Origin: Thioalkalivibrio nitratireducens DSM 14787
GTDB taxonomy: Bacteria > Pseudomonadota > Gammaproteobacteria > Ectothiorhodospirales > Ectothiorhodospiraceae
Assembly (NCBI RefSeq): GCF_000321415.2
Contig: NC_019902.2
Span: forward strand, 496,001 to 560,000
Direction of reading: 5' to 3'
Length of the DNA stretch: 64,000 nt
The notes below the pieces were generated by a model, which was not told the origin of the DNA, made no database searches, and saw only the letters and a program-made list of their open reading frames with translations. Below are positions 13,221-21,783 of the stretch, one piece after another; position 1 is the first letter of the stretch; each line of letters opens with the position of its first letter. Made by a program: the position numbers and the translations under genes.

Positions 13221-15455
13221 ATGAATATGGTGAGACGGGGCACGATGACAATGAGTCTTGAACAGGCGTCGGATCATGGGAGCTACGAGGGGTTCACAAC
13301 CCGGAATAGCGTTGTCGGGATCGCCCTTATCGAGGCTCTGATGGCGATCGTTGTGCTGTTTCTGGCGTTTGGCGCGATCATGGCGTTCCACGGGACTGTC
13401 GTCGGTAACGCGGCCCAGAATCGTCTGGCGACCGCGGCGATGAGCTTTGCCGAGGAACGTGTCGAAGCCTTGCGGGCATTGAACTTTGATCATGCGAGCC
13501 TTGATGAAGGGACCGGAGGCGATTCCGTTATAGTGGAGACCTTCGGTATGTTCTCCTCAGCGCCGATTGATGTGGCGCTAAGCCGGTGCTGGGCCATCGA
13601 GGATGTATTCGTGGAGGCCGAGGGTGTCGCTCCGTTGAAGCGCGTCAGAGTGTGGGTTGAAAGGCCAGGAGTCGCGTGTGCACCCGAACCTTCTGCCGGG
13701 GTGCTTGCCCTCCTGACGACACTGTTTGCAGAGAACGACATGCGGCTGGCCGCGCTCAACACCGCTGTTGACGATGAATTCGACCCGGACGGCCGCGGTG
13801 AGATTCGCGAGTTCACGCCGGATGAGCAGGACCAGGTGGATCAGCAAATGGGCAACGCACCCGGCGTTGGGGGAGATCCCGGTTTCCGAATCATCACGAT
13901 CGATGACGGCGACGGAAACACCTTTATCGCGATCGTGGATGAGAGCCAGCCCAATGTTGGGCTGATTCCCGATGATCAGCCGCACGGCCGGGGTCAGCTC
14001 TTTGCCACCATCAACGGCAATATTTTCCTGTCCGGTCGGCGGTGTTCCGGGGGGGGCGACCCCATCGAAGAGCGGTGCCAACTCCAGTTGGTTACGGAGG
14101 GAAACGCCCTGTGTCGGCTGGGTTATCCCGGTTCCCACAGCCCGACGCTGCCGTCCTCGCCGGCGGTCATGGATGGCGGTTTCGCCGAGTTGGGCTACCT
14201 GACGTACACCTGCGTCGTGGCCGACCAGTGGCGTCGTGCCATCGCGGTGCTGCCCGATACCTTCTTCGACGCCAACGGGGAGAAGGTGTGTGTCGGGCAT
14301 CCCGGGCTGGTCCTGGACCCCGACGATCCGACCGACGTTCTCAGAGGCTTGACCCGGTTCTACAACGGCCGGACTGAGCTCCTCGACGCAGATGGCAACG
14401 TAGTCCGCGAGGTGCCGCACGGCGTGCTCGGTGGCCCGTGGAACCCCCGCGAGGAGCACGAGGAGGTTCCCCCGGCAGAGATGAACAAGCACGCCTCTGT
14501 GATCGGAACCTTCTGCAGTGACGGGATGTCGTGCTGGGACGACGAGCAGATCCGCGGCCTGGTCCCCGGCGGGCACCAGTTCCTGGTGATGGGCAAGAAC
14601 GAGGGCAAGTGCTCGGAGCGGATGCTGGAACTGGCGGATCTGGCGGCGATCGATTTCCACGGCGACGCCTTCAACTTCAACCCGGGACCGTTCTTCTGCA
14701 CCAGTGACAAGTATTATCAGGGAGACTATTGTGGCCAGGACAGCCTGGGACAGCCGTTGTTGTTGACTCGCGTGGGGGGGTTCTTGATTGCAGACGATGC
14801 CTACCCGTTCAGTTACAGTAACACCTATGTCGCTCCCACCAGGGCGCGAATTTGCTCGGCCTACGGAACGTTCGGTGATTCGGGTGCAGCATACTCCTGC
14901 ATTGTGCGGCAGTTTTGGGGCGATCCTGATAGCGAAGAGGTCAATGCCTTTTCGACCGACGTCACGTTCGAATCCGAGGTGGAGGGTTTCAATGTAGGAC
15001 TCATCGCACGCGATTACCCGCAGGACCTGACTAGCCTGAACTTCCTGACAATTGCCGCGGGACCGGGTGATCCGGGTGATCCGGGTGATCCGGGTGATCC
15101 GGGTGATCCGGGTGATCCGGATTCTCCGCCGGCCGCTCCTAGTGTTTCTTGGTCTGGAACCGGGAACTTGCGGTCTTTGGTGTGGAGCTCTGTGCAAGGG
15201 GCTACGATGTACCGGGTATTCGAATGCGTGACTTCCGGGAATAATCGGCTGACTGTGTGTACACCGTCCACAAGTGGACCCCATTTCTCGCAGACAACCT
15301 CAACCTCTTGGTCTGTTCCACAGCCGGCTAGGGGCGAGACGGGTTGCTACGTTGTGGTGGCGACGAGTTCGGCTGGCGATAGCGCACCAAGTGCAAGGTT
15401 CTGTACGCACCGTACACCACCACCAGGTGCGCCTGACACTTCTTTTGATCCGTAG
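13221..15455 (+). CDS. PilV-like minor pilin fused to a large Cys-containing ectodomain, GDP-repeat linker and Fn3-like domain
   Basis: A 744-residue protein. Residues about 25-60 form a pilin-like helix (VVGIALIEALMAIVVLFLAFGAIMAF) with the PilV position in the operon. Residues 60-180 look like PilV. A large part (about 180-610) follows with many Cys (RRCSGG, ERCQL, NALCRLGY, TFCSDGMSCW, EGKCSERM, FFCTSDKYYQGDYCGQD) and no domain I recognise. Then come six Gly-Asp-Pro triplets and a C-terminal Fn3-like domain (APSVSWSGTGNLRSLVWSSV to the end). Usual PilV proteins are ~150-190 residues. No pilY1 follows, so the extra part may supply the tip adhesin role; that is inference. Several ATGs occur at 13221-13251. 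Confidence 0.75.
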   Translation: MNMVRRGTMTMSLEQASDHGSYEGFTTRNSVVGIALIEALMAIVVLFLAFGAIMAFHGTVVGNAAQNRLATAAMSFAEERVEALRALNFDHASLDEGTGGDSVIVETFGMFSSAPIDVALSRCWAIEDVFVEAEGVAPLKRVRVWVERPGVACAPEPSAGVLALLTTLFAENDMRLAALNTAVDDEFDPDGRGEIREFTPDEQDQVDQQMGNAPGVGGDPGFRIITIDDGDGNTFIAIVDESQPNVGLIPDDQPHGRGQLFATINGNIFLSGRRCSGGGDPIEERCQLQLVTEGNALCRLGYPGSHSPTLPSSPAVMDGGFAELGYLTYTCVVADQWRRAIAVLPDTFFDANGEKVCVGHPGLVLDPDDPTDVLRGLTRFYNGRTELLDADGNVVREVPHGVLGGPWNPREEHEEVPPAEMNKHASVIGTFCSDGMSCWDDEQIRGLVPGGHQFLVMGKNEGKCSERMLELADLAAIDFHGDAFNFNPGPFFCTSDKYYQGDYCGQDSLGQPLLLTRVGGFLIADDAYPFSYSNTYVAPTRARICSAYGTFGDSGAAYSCIVRQFWGDPDSEEVNAFSTDVTFESEVEGFNVGLIARDYPQDLTSLNFLTIAAGPGDPGDPGDPGDPGDPGDPDSPPAAPSVSWSGTGNLRSLVWSSVQGATMYRVFECVTSGNNRLTVCTPSTSGPHFSQTTSTSWSVPQPARGETGCYVVVATSSAGDSAPSARFCTHRTPPPGAPDTSFDP
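15066..15119. repeat. Six tandem ggtgatccg units encoding (Gly-Asp-Pro)6
   Basis: A 9 bp unit repeated six times without change, inside the PilV-like fusion gene. It encodes a stiff acidic linker between the ectodomain and the C-terminal domain. Perfect nucleotide identity points to recent slippage, so copy number is likely to vary between strains. Confidence 0.9.
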
Positions 15456-15461
15456 AGACAA

Positions 15462-15500
15462 GGGGAAGTGTGGGGAAGGATGTGCCCTCGCACTTTCCCC
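15462..15500. terminator. Possible bidirectional terminator between pilV-like gene and algR
   Basis: GGGGAAgTGTG and CGCACTTTCCCC can pair (one bulge) in the 83 bp gap between these convergent genes. No strong T-run follows on either strand, so the call rests on position and pairing only. Confidence 0.35.
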
Positions 15501-15538
15501 CGGCCTAGTGTGTTCGGGGAACCGCATTTCTCCAGAAT

Positions 15539-16246
15539 TCAAAACGGTTCCATGAAGCTTCGCACCTCGGCCAACTGCCTGCGACTGATCGGCACGGCTT
15601 CCAGCCCGTCCTGGAACAAAAGCCGGTGGTCGGCTGAGGAGCGAGTCTCGATCCCCGCGATCGCACTGCACACGGCGAGGCAGGAGCGGTGCACGCGCAG
15701 TAGTTCGGTCGGATATCGCTCCTCCAGATCCTGCAGGGTCGCGTCGACGAATCCCTCGATCCGTGCCGAGCGCGCGAGTACGTAGCCGCCGGCGGCGACG
15801 AAACAGTCGATCTCGTCGAGGCGAACGAGTTCCTCCCTGCGGCCGGTGGTGACGCGCAGCCGCGCCGGCTCGGGTGGCCCGTTCTGCAGGGGTTCGGCTG
15901 CACGAACCAGTGCCCGTGCGAGGCGCTCACTGCGTACCGGCTTCAGCACGTAATCGCGCACCGAGGCATCGAAGGCCTCGAGTGCGTGTTCGGGGTGGGC
16001 GGTGACAAGCACAACCGGAACCTCTGGGTGGTCGCGTTCCATCCAGCGTGCGAAGGCGAGGCCGTCGGTCCCCGGCATTTCGATGTCGAGCAGCACGGCG
16101 TCGGGCCGGGTCCGGTGGAATTCGCGCGTGGCGCTGGTACCGTCGGCCGCCTCGGCGCAGACCTCGTGCCCGAGGTCCTCGACCAAGGCCCGCAGGCGCC
16201 CGCGTGCGGGCGCTTCGTCGTCGGCGATCAGAATCCGCAGGCTCAT
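15539..16246 (-). CDS. algR: LytTR-family response regulator AlgR
   Basis: A 235-residue protein: receiver domain with acidic pocket (ADDE) and phosphoacceptor Asp54 (VLLDIEMPGTDG), TAH and KPV motifs, then a C-terminal LytTR DNA-binding domain (from RREELVRLDEIDCF to the end). It matches AlgR, which in Pseudomonas activates the fimU-pilVWXY1Y2E operon for twitching motility. Here it lies next to exactly that operon, convergent with it, and overlaps algZ by 4 nt. ATG at 16246. Confidence 0.88.
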   Translation of the reverse strand: MSLRILIADDEAPARGRLRALVEDLGHEVCAEAADGTSATREFHRTRPDAVLLDIEMPGTDGLAFARWMERDHPEVPVVLVTAHPEHALEAFDASVRDYVLKPVRSERLARALVRAAEPLQNGPPEPARLRVTTGRREELVRLDEIDCFVAAGGYVLARSARIEGFVDATLQDLEERYPTELLRVHRSCLAVCSAIAGIETRSSADHRLLFQDGLEAVPISRRQLAEVRSFMEPF

Positions 16247-17295
16247 GGCTCGCCGCACCCTTCGGCGCTGGCGTCGGCGGGCAACGTGATCCGCGCGTGG
16301 AAGCGGCCGGCTTCGCGCCGGACCTCGAGCGCCGCGCGGTCGCCGAAGCAATGGCGCAGGCGGGCTCGCGCTTCCTCGGTGGCGGTTCCGGTGCCGGCTC
16401 GATGTTCCGGCGAGATCCCGTTGGCGAACTCGACGACGAAGCCGCCGTGCGCCCGTTCGAGGCGGACTTCGACCCGCCCGCCCTCGGGCGACGGCGCGAC
16501 ACCGTGCTGGATCGCGTTTTCCGCAAGTGGCTGCAGGATCAGTGCCGGGACCTGGACGTGGTCCAGCGCCGGGTCGTCCGGCACGTTCCAGTCGAGTTGC
16601 AGGCGGTCGCCGAACCGGGTTTGTTCGATCGCGAGATAGGCGCGGACGAGGTCGAGTTCCTCGCCCAGCGTGTGCCTGGCGCCGGTTGCGAAGGTCGCAC
16701 GGAACAGGTCGGCGAGGTCCAGCGTGACCTGCTCCGCGCGCCCCGGGTCCGTGCGGCAAAGGCTGGCGATTGTATTCATGCTGTTGAACAGGAAGTGCGG
16801 GCGCACGCGCGCGCGCAGCGTCTGCTCGCGTGCCTGCGCGACCAGACGCGTTTCCTGCTTCCAGGCGGCGACGAGGTAGAAATGGCGCATCACGATCAGG
16901 CTCAGCAAGGCTGCCGCTGCGATCACGCGCACGCGGGCCTCGGCGTCGGCAAGCTGCATGTGTTCCGCAGCCAAGTGCACCAGCGCGGTATTCAGCACTG
17001 GGACGGCGGTTGGGATCACGACCTGCCAGACGAGCGGCCGGCGCCGCAGCCAGCGCTGCAGCAGGCAGATCACCAGCAGGCTGCTGAAACCGACCCAGGT
17101 AATGAACATCGCGATGGGGTAGAGCGCGACCATCGGGTCCGGCTCTGCGCCCTGCAACAGCAACACGATCAGCGCCAGCAGCATCACGACGATGAATACC
17201 CGCAACACCGTCTCGCCCGAGCAGAAGTCCGGCAACACCTGCGTGGCGATGGCCGGTGTCGTCTCGCGGGTCCCCGTGGTCTCCGATCGCTTCAT
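16243..17295 (-). CDS. algZ: Sensor histidine kinase AlgZ/FimS (LytS type)
   Basis: A 350-residue protein with four predicted membrane helices in residues 30-145. A His_kinase region with phosphoacceptor His167 in RPHFLFNSMNTIASL and an ATPase-like C-terminus (LILQPLAENAIQHG) follow. This is the AlgZ/FimS family; in Pseudomonas FimS lacks some kinase motifs, and here too the G-boxes are weak. It is the first gene of an algZ-algR operon. Confidence 0.87.
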   Translation of the reverse strand: MKRSETTGTRETTPAIATQVLPDFCSGETVLRVFIVVMLLALIVLLLQGAEPDPMVALYPIAMFITWVGFSSLLVICLLQRWLRRRPLVWQVVIPTAVPVLNTALVHLAAEHMQLADAEARVRVIAAAALLSLIVMRHFYLVAAWKQETRLVAQAREQTLRARVRPHFLFNSMNTIASLCRTDPGRAEQVTLDLADLFRATFATGARHTLGEELDLVRAYLAIEQTRFGDRLQLDWNVPDDPALDHVQVPALILQPLAENAIQHGVAPSPEGGRVEVRLERAHGGFVVEFANGISPEHRAGTGTATEEARARLRHCFGDRAALEVRREAGRFHARITLPADASAEGCGEP

Positions 17296-17340
17296 GCCCG
17301 TTCTTTCCCTTGGGGCGCCGTGCGCCTGCGCGTCCGTCCC

Positions 17341-18063
17341 GTGAATCTAGCGCATTTGGCGCGTTCAGGGAGGGTACGGCTCCTTGATCACTACCGGCCG
17401 CTGGACCGGTATGGCGTGGACGTCGTCAGCCTTGCAGTGCTTGCGGATGACCGGGCCGGCGTTCGGCCCACGGGTTATCAGCGTGGGGGCTGGGGCTGCG
17501 AAGTGGCGTTCCGGTTTCCGACGGTGAAGCTGCTGGATTGGCAGCGACGCTGGTCGGAGCTGGAACAGAGTTCGAACATTTGCGCCGTCGTGGTGATGGC
17601 GCAGATCCGGGCCAAGGCGAGCCGCGACGCGAGGGACCGCAAGGCGTGGAAGTTTCGGCCGGTACCGCTGCTCTACGATCGCGGCTACGACCGGGCGGTT
17701 ATCCTGGAGCTGTTCCGGGTGATCGACTGGATGATCCGTCTGCCCGAGGCCCTGGAAAGGGAATTCCTGGGCGAGCTGCATGCGTTTGAGGAGGAGAAGG
17801 CGATGCCGTTCATTGCACCCGCGGAGAGGCTCTGGAAGTGGCAGGGGTTCGAGCAAGGGCGCCAGGAAGGGCGCGAGGAGGGCGAGGCTCTGGGCCTGGT
17901 GGCGAGTATCGTGAACATTCTGGAGATGCGGTTCGGCCTGCAGGATGCCGGTTTGGTCTCGCGACTTCGGCGGCTCACGGCCGATGAGCTACGTCCCCTG
18001 GTGCGCCGCACGCTGGAGATTCCTGCCCCGGAGGCGCTGTTCGTGGAGCAGTCGGGGCACTGA
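17341..18063 (+). pseudogene. 5'-truncated Rpn/PD-(D/E)XK family gene (copy E, divergent)
   Basis: From about 17370 the frame encodes the part of an Rpn-like protein just after the nuclease strands (LDHYRPLDRYGVDVVSLAVLADDR), then KLLDW, and ends in a C-terminal domain with a short EQGRQEGREEGEALGL segment. The N-terminal nuclease core is absent. The frame stays open backwards, but only as antisense of algZ. A GTG at 17341 could act as start. It belongs to a different Rpn subfamily from copies A-D and lies on the opposite strand. Confidence 0.7.
17803..18063 (+). CDS. Candidate RpnS-like short product of truncated copy E
   Basis: An internal ATG preceded by GAGGAG (17788-17796, spacing 6) sits at the same relative place as in copies B-D, just before the EQGRQEGREEG region. 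It would give an 86-residue C-terminal protein. Its survival in a truncated gene parallels copy D. Expression is inferred only. Confidence 0.3.
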   Translation: MPFIAPAERLWKWQGFEQGRQEGREEGEALGLVASIVNILEMRFGLQDAGLVSRLRRLTADELRPLVRRTLEIPAPEALFVEQSGH

Positions 18064-18407
18064 CTTGCGGTCGGGGCACGGACGCGCTGAAAAAAGCGGA
18101 TGCAGGGGTCGGACCAAGTCAAGCCATTGAATCGCAGTGATTTCGCCCGCGAATAACCACGGTGATTTGTGCTTGCACGCACGTTTTGGGAATGCCCCCG
18201 CGCCTTCTTGCACAGCGCTGCGCGCGCGCCGTATCGTCACCCCCGTCCCCTCGGTGAAAGGATTCACCAATCCAACTCCCGGACAGCCACTTCAATTGGG
18301 TGCTTCGGCGATGGGTGTTCGGGGCGTGCCCTATCGGTCCTCCGCTGCCCGCCGCATAATGCGCGTTTGGTTTTTCGGGCGCTGTCGGTGACGGCTGGGG
18401 TTGCAGG
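18064..18407. other. Non-coding gap
   Basis: A 344 bp gap between the Rpn-E stop and the diguanylate cyclase GTG. I see no gene, RNA or clear promoter here. Confidence 0.5.
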
Positions 18408-19898
18408 GTGCCAGGGAACAAGGTCTATCTGATCACGGTGCTGACGCTGATGCTGCTCGCCGGCTTCATCGCGACGACGCTGATCAGCTATTTCGCCGCG
18501 GCACGGACGTTGAGCAGCCAGGTTGCCGAAGAGACGCTGCCGCTGACCAGCGACAACATCTACTCCGAGATCCAGCGGGATCTGCTCACGCCGGTGCTGA
18601 TTTCCTCGCTGATGGCCCGCGACACCTTCGTGCGCGACTGGGTGCTGGATGGGGAGGGTGAGGTGGCCCCCATGCTGCGCTATCTCCAAGAGATTATGGA
18701 CGAGTACCGCACGATCACCGCGTTCTTCGTCTCGGATCGGACGTTCCGCTATTACCATCCCAGCGGGGTGCTGAAGGAGGTCAGCCCGGAGGACCCCGTC
18801 GACAGCTGGTACTTCCGCGTGCGCGAGTCCCGGGCGCCGTACGAGATCAACGTGGATACCGACACCGCCGATCGCAGCCGCCTGAGTATCTTCGTGAATT
18901 ACCGCGTGCTGGATTACGAGGGTCGCCTGCTGGGCGTAACCGGGGTTGGCCTTGGAGTGGATGCGGTGGTGCGCACGATCGAGGCGTACCAGCGCCGCTA
19001 TGGCCGGACGATCTACTTCGTGGACCGCGAGGGCCACGTGACGCTGCACGGCAGCGATTACTCCGGGGCCCGGCGCATCCAGGATGCGCGCGGTCTCGGG
19101 CAGCGGGCCCTGCAGGTGCTGACCTCGCCCAGTGCCTCGATCACCTATGAGCGCCACGATGGACGCCTGGTGTATGCGAACAGCCGGCTGGTGCCCGAGT
19201 TCGGCTGGTACTTGATGGTCGAGCAGGACACGGTGCGGGGGATCCGGACGATCGAGACCTCGCTGCTGATCAACATCCTGCTGGCGCTGGCTGTGACCGC
19301 GTTGGTGCTGTTCGGGGCGTACCTGACTCTAAGCCGTTATCAGCAGCGCCTGGAGCAGATGGCGACCACGGACCGCCTCAGCGGGGCCGCGAACCGCCAG
19401 GTCTTCGACATCGTGTTCGAGCACATTGCTGCCACGCTGCAGCGCGACCCGCGGCCCGTGTCGGTCATCCTGCTCGACATCGATCTATTCAAGGAAGTGA
19501 ACGACAGCTTCGGCCATCCCGGTGGTGACGTCGTGATCCGGCAGCTCGTCGAGCTGATCCACCGCTGCGTGCGCGAGGAGGATACGGTCTGCCGCTGGGG
19601 CGGCGAGGAGTTCCTGGTCCTGCTCGACCGTTGCCCAGCCGAGCGGGCGCGGGCGGTGGCCGAGGGCATTCGTGAAGCGGTCAAGAGGGAGCCCACCGTG
19701 TTTGGCCGGGACCGGATCGCGATCACGATCAGTGCCGGGGTGGCGGAGCTGCTTCCTGGCGAGGGCGCGACCGGAATCATCGGCCGTGCGGATGCGGCCT
19801 TGTACCGGGCCAAGCGCGAGGGCCGCGACCGGGTGTATCTCGCCGAAGGCGCTGCCCCTGTGGCTGCGTCCGTCCCCGGGCAGCGCCGGTACGGTTGA
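18408..19898 (+). CDS. Membrane diguanylate cyclase with extracytoplasmic Cache sensor and GGDEF domain
   Basis: A 496-residue protein starting at GTG 18408. It has a TM helix at residues 7-29 and a periplasmic dCache-like sensor (about 40-280; FFVSDRTFRYYHPSG, LLGVTGVGLGVD). A second TM follows at 284-306, then a GGDEF domain with an intact active site (GGEEF, 398-402), a TDRLSGAANR start and an RxxD inhibitory site (R389-D392) five residues before it. It should make c-di-GMP in response to a periplasmic ligand and be product-inhibited. LapD/LapG at 49-52 kb are plausible downstream users of c-di-GMP. Confidence 0.9.
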   Translation: MPGNKVYLITVLTLMLLAGFIATTLISYFAAARTLSSQVAEETLPLTSDNIYSEIQRDLLTPVLISSLMARDTFVRDWVLDGEGEVAPMLRYLQEIMDEYRTITAFFVSDRTFRYYHPSGVLKEVSPEDPVDSWYFRVRESRAPYEINVDTDTADRSRLSIFVNYRVLDYEGRLLGVTGVGLGVDAVVRTIEAYQRRYGRTIYFVDREGHVTLHGSDYSGARRIQDARGLGQRALQVLTSPSASITYERHDGRLVYANSRLVPEFGWYLMVEQDTVRGIRTIETSLLINILLALAVTALVLFGAYLTLSRYQQRLEQMATTDRLSGAANRQVFDIVFEHIAATLQRDPRPVSVILLDIDLFKEVNDSFGHPGGDVVIRQLVELIHRCVREEDTVCRWGGEEFLVLLDRCPAERARAVAEGIREAVKREPTVFGRDRIAITISAGVAELLPGEGATGIIGRADAALYRAKREGRDRVYLAEGAAPVAASVPGQRRYG

Positions 19899-19990
19899 AT
19901 TCCGAAGCGGATGCGGGGTCGAATCGGGCACGCGAGAACGCCCGCGTCCGCTGTGGCGCACCCCGCGGCAATAGCGAGCAAGGATTTTCG

Positions 19991-20875
19991 ATGGCAAGTG
20001 CATTGATGCATCGGCTGGATACCCCGGATCTGCTCGATCTGCAGCAGCAGGCGGCGGCCGCCGCCGGGGTTCCGGTGGGTTTTCAGGACCGGGGCAGGGA
20101 CGGCATCCCCGTTCCCGAGCTGCGGGTCATTCCGGCGGGTGAGTTCGAGATGGGCTCGGACGGTTCCGAGTACGGTCACCGGGATACCGAGTCGCCACGC
20201 CGGTTCGTGCTCATCGAGCGGCCGTTCGCGCTGGGGCGCTATACGGTGACGAAGGCGGAGTTTGCGGCCTTCCAGCGGGCGACGGGCTGGGTGCCGCGCC
20301 GCGAGGCGATCTGGCCGAAGGGTGACCAACAGCCGGTGTTCAACCTGCGCCTCGCCGATGTCGAGGCCTACCTGGAATGGCTCAGCGGTCAGACCGGGCA
20401 GCGCTATCGCCTGCCCACCGAGGCCGAGTGGGAGTTCGCGGCGCGCGCGGGCACGCGCACCGCGTTCGCCTTTGGGGATTCGGTGGGTTGCCGGGACGTG
20501 CACTTCAACTCGCTGTTTCCGTACGACGAGCGGCGTGAGCGTCGCAAGTGGTACATCCCGCTGTGCATTCCGCTGCCCAGGCCGATGGATGTCGGCAGTT
20601 ACCCGCCGAACCTCTGGGGGCTGCACGACATGCACGGCAACGTGCAGGAGTTCACGCAGTCGCCCTGGCGGGACAGCCATTCGGGGTTGCCGCGTGACGG
20701 GGTCTACCGCCGCGGTCCCAACGAGGAATGGGTGGTGGTGAAGGGCGGTTCCTGGTTCGATCCGGCCGTGGCCTGCCGCAGTGCCTCCCGCCGGCGCCGG
20801 CATGTAACCGAAATGGACACCAACCTCGGGTTCCGGGTGCTGCGCGAGCTCGGCTCGGGCACCGGCACCCGGTAG
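19991..20875 (+). CDS. SUMF1/formylglycine-generating-enzyme-like protein
   Basis: A 294-residue protein with the FGE-sulfatase fold. It has an N-terminal IPAGEFEMGSDG, then RYTVTKAEFAAF, YRLPTEAEWEFAARAG, the LWGLHDMHGNVQEFTQS core and C-terminal VVKGGSWFDPAVACRSASR...LGFRVLRE. ATG 19991 follows AAGGA at proper spacing; an earlier frame extension has no good start. Family members oxidise Cys to formylglycine or act as EgtB/OvoA-like or ligand-binding proteins. The catalytic Cys pair of true FGE is not evident, so substrate and activity are unknown. It may be co-transcribed with the cyclase. Confidence 0.85.
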   Translation: MASALMHRLDTPDLLDLQQQAAAAAGVPVGFQDRGRDGIPVPELRVIPAGEFEMGSDGSEYGHRDTESPRRFVLIERPFALGRYTVTKAEFAAFQRATGWVPRREAIWPKGDQQPVFNLRLADVEAYLEWLSGQTGQRYRLPTEAEWEFAARAGTRTAFAFGDSVGCRDVHFNSLFPYDERRERRKWYIPLCIPLPRPMDVGSYPPNLWGLHDMHGNVQEFTQSPWRDSHSGLPRDGVYRRGPNEEWVVVKGGSWFDPAVACRSASRRRRHVTEMDTNLGFRVLRELGSGTGTR

Positions 20876-20936
20876 GGTGTGCCGCCTGCGCACCAACGCT
20901 GTGAATGATGGATGGGGCCGTCGCAGCGGCTGGCGG

Positions 20937-21449
20937 CTATAGCCACCGGGCGAGCCACAGCCTGAAGCGCAGTTCCAGCGGGGGCGCGTAGCCCTGCTTG
21001 CGGAAGACGATCTCGCCATTGCGATCGATGATGAACGTGCTGGGCACCGCGCGCACGCCGTAGGTCCGGGCCAGCTGGCCGGCGGGGTCGTTGACCACGG
21101 CCAGTTCGCTTTCCCGCTCGGTCAGGTGGGCCTCCACCTCGGCCTCGGTGCCGGACTGCATTGCGACGGTCAGCACCGGATGGCTGCGGCTCAGGCGCAG
21201 GATCTCGCCCTCTTCCAGCCGGCAGATCGGGCACCAGGTGGCCCAGAAGTGCAGCAGCATCGGTTCGTCTGCGAAGTGGGCGAGGCTGACCGGTGTACCG
21301 TCGAGCAACTGCGCTTCAAAGGCCGGGGCGGGTCCTTGTGCCAGATCGCGCGCGATCCAGGCGCGCACTAGCAGCACGAGCCCGATGACGATCGCGATCT
21401 CGAGTACCCAGCGCCAAACGGGGCGGCGTTTCTTGACTGCAGTGTTCAT
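20937..21449 (-). CDS. TlpA/DsbE-like membrane-anchored thioredoxin
   Basis: A 170-residue protein with one N-terminal TM anchor (about 13-31) and a periplasmic thioredoxin fold. The active site is WCPIC (Cys73, Cys76) and the cis-Pro loop is AVPSTFI. It resembles 'protein disulfide oxidoreductase' of the ScsD/TlpA group, which reduces periplasmic disulfides or serves cytochrome c maturation. No partner gene is adjacent; it is convergent with the SUMF1 gene. Confidence 0.85.
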   Translation of the reverse strand: MNTAVKKRRPVWRWVLEIAIVIGLVLLVRAWIARDLAQGPAPAFEAQLLDGTPVSLAHFADEPMLLHFWATWCPICRLEEGEILRLSRSHPVLTVAMQSGTEAEVEAHLTERESELAVVNDPAGQLARTYGVRAVPSTFIIDRNGEIVFRKQGYAPPLELRFRLWLARWL

Positions 21450-21783
21450 GGTCGCCTCAAGGGTGCCTGGCTATGCCCGGTTGGGCGCGATCGATTCCGG
21501 CGTCCACGCGGGGTTCTGGCGCGGCGCATGTTCCGGGAAACGATGGGCGGATTCTTGCGTGCGCATCGGACACCCGCGGCAAGCGCCGGTTCTGTCCCAG
21601 CGGGTTCCTCAACGTTCTCTATCCGCGGATCTCCCGGGCTGGCGACAGGAACGCTGCCGGCGAGCAGGAGTCGTAGTATCATGAAACCGTAATAGTGACC
21701 GCAACCCCGGTTGCCCAAGTACAGCGACCAGGGAGGTTTCCGCTACGCCGGTTGTTGGCGGCTCGCGTGTTCAGAGGTTCCCT
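21450..21783. other. Intergenic region upstream of nadA
   Basis: 334 bp between two divergent genes. It presumably carries the promoters of nadA (+) and the thioredoxin gene (-). I found no tRNA, riboswitch or palindrome that I can support. Confidence 0.4.

Noticed and set aside
15063-15125. Short identical repeats as a possible CRISPR array
   Set aside because: The units are contiguous 9-mers without spacers and lie in frame in a protein gene. The other tandem repeats (4371-4440, 40897-41139) also lack spacers. No CRISPR array or cas gene is present.
13578-15284. 568-codon minus-strand open frame opposite the PilV-like gene
   Set aside because: The plus strand has the pilin helix, operon spacing and codon pattern; the minus frame shows low-complexity Arg/Ile-Thr repeats and no motif.
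16048-17340. Upstream extension of the plus-strand Rpn-E frame
   Set aside because: This part is antisense to algZ/algR and has no Rpn similarity; only the region from about 17341 was kept.
21690-21783. Possible tRNA or riboswitch before nadA
   Set aside because: No T-loop-like GTTCGANNC, acceptor pairing or conserved aptamer could be made out.
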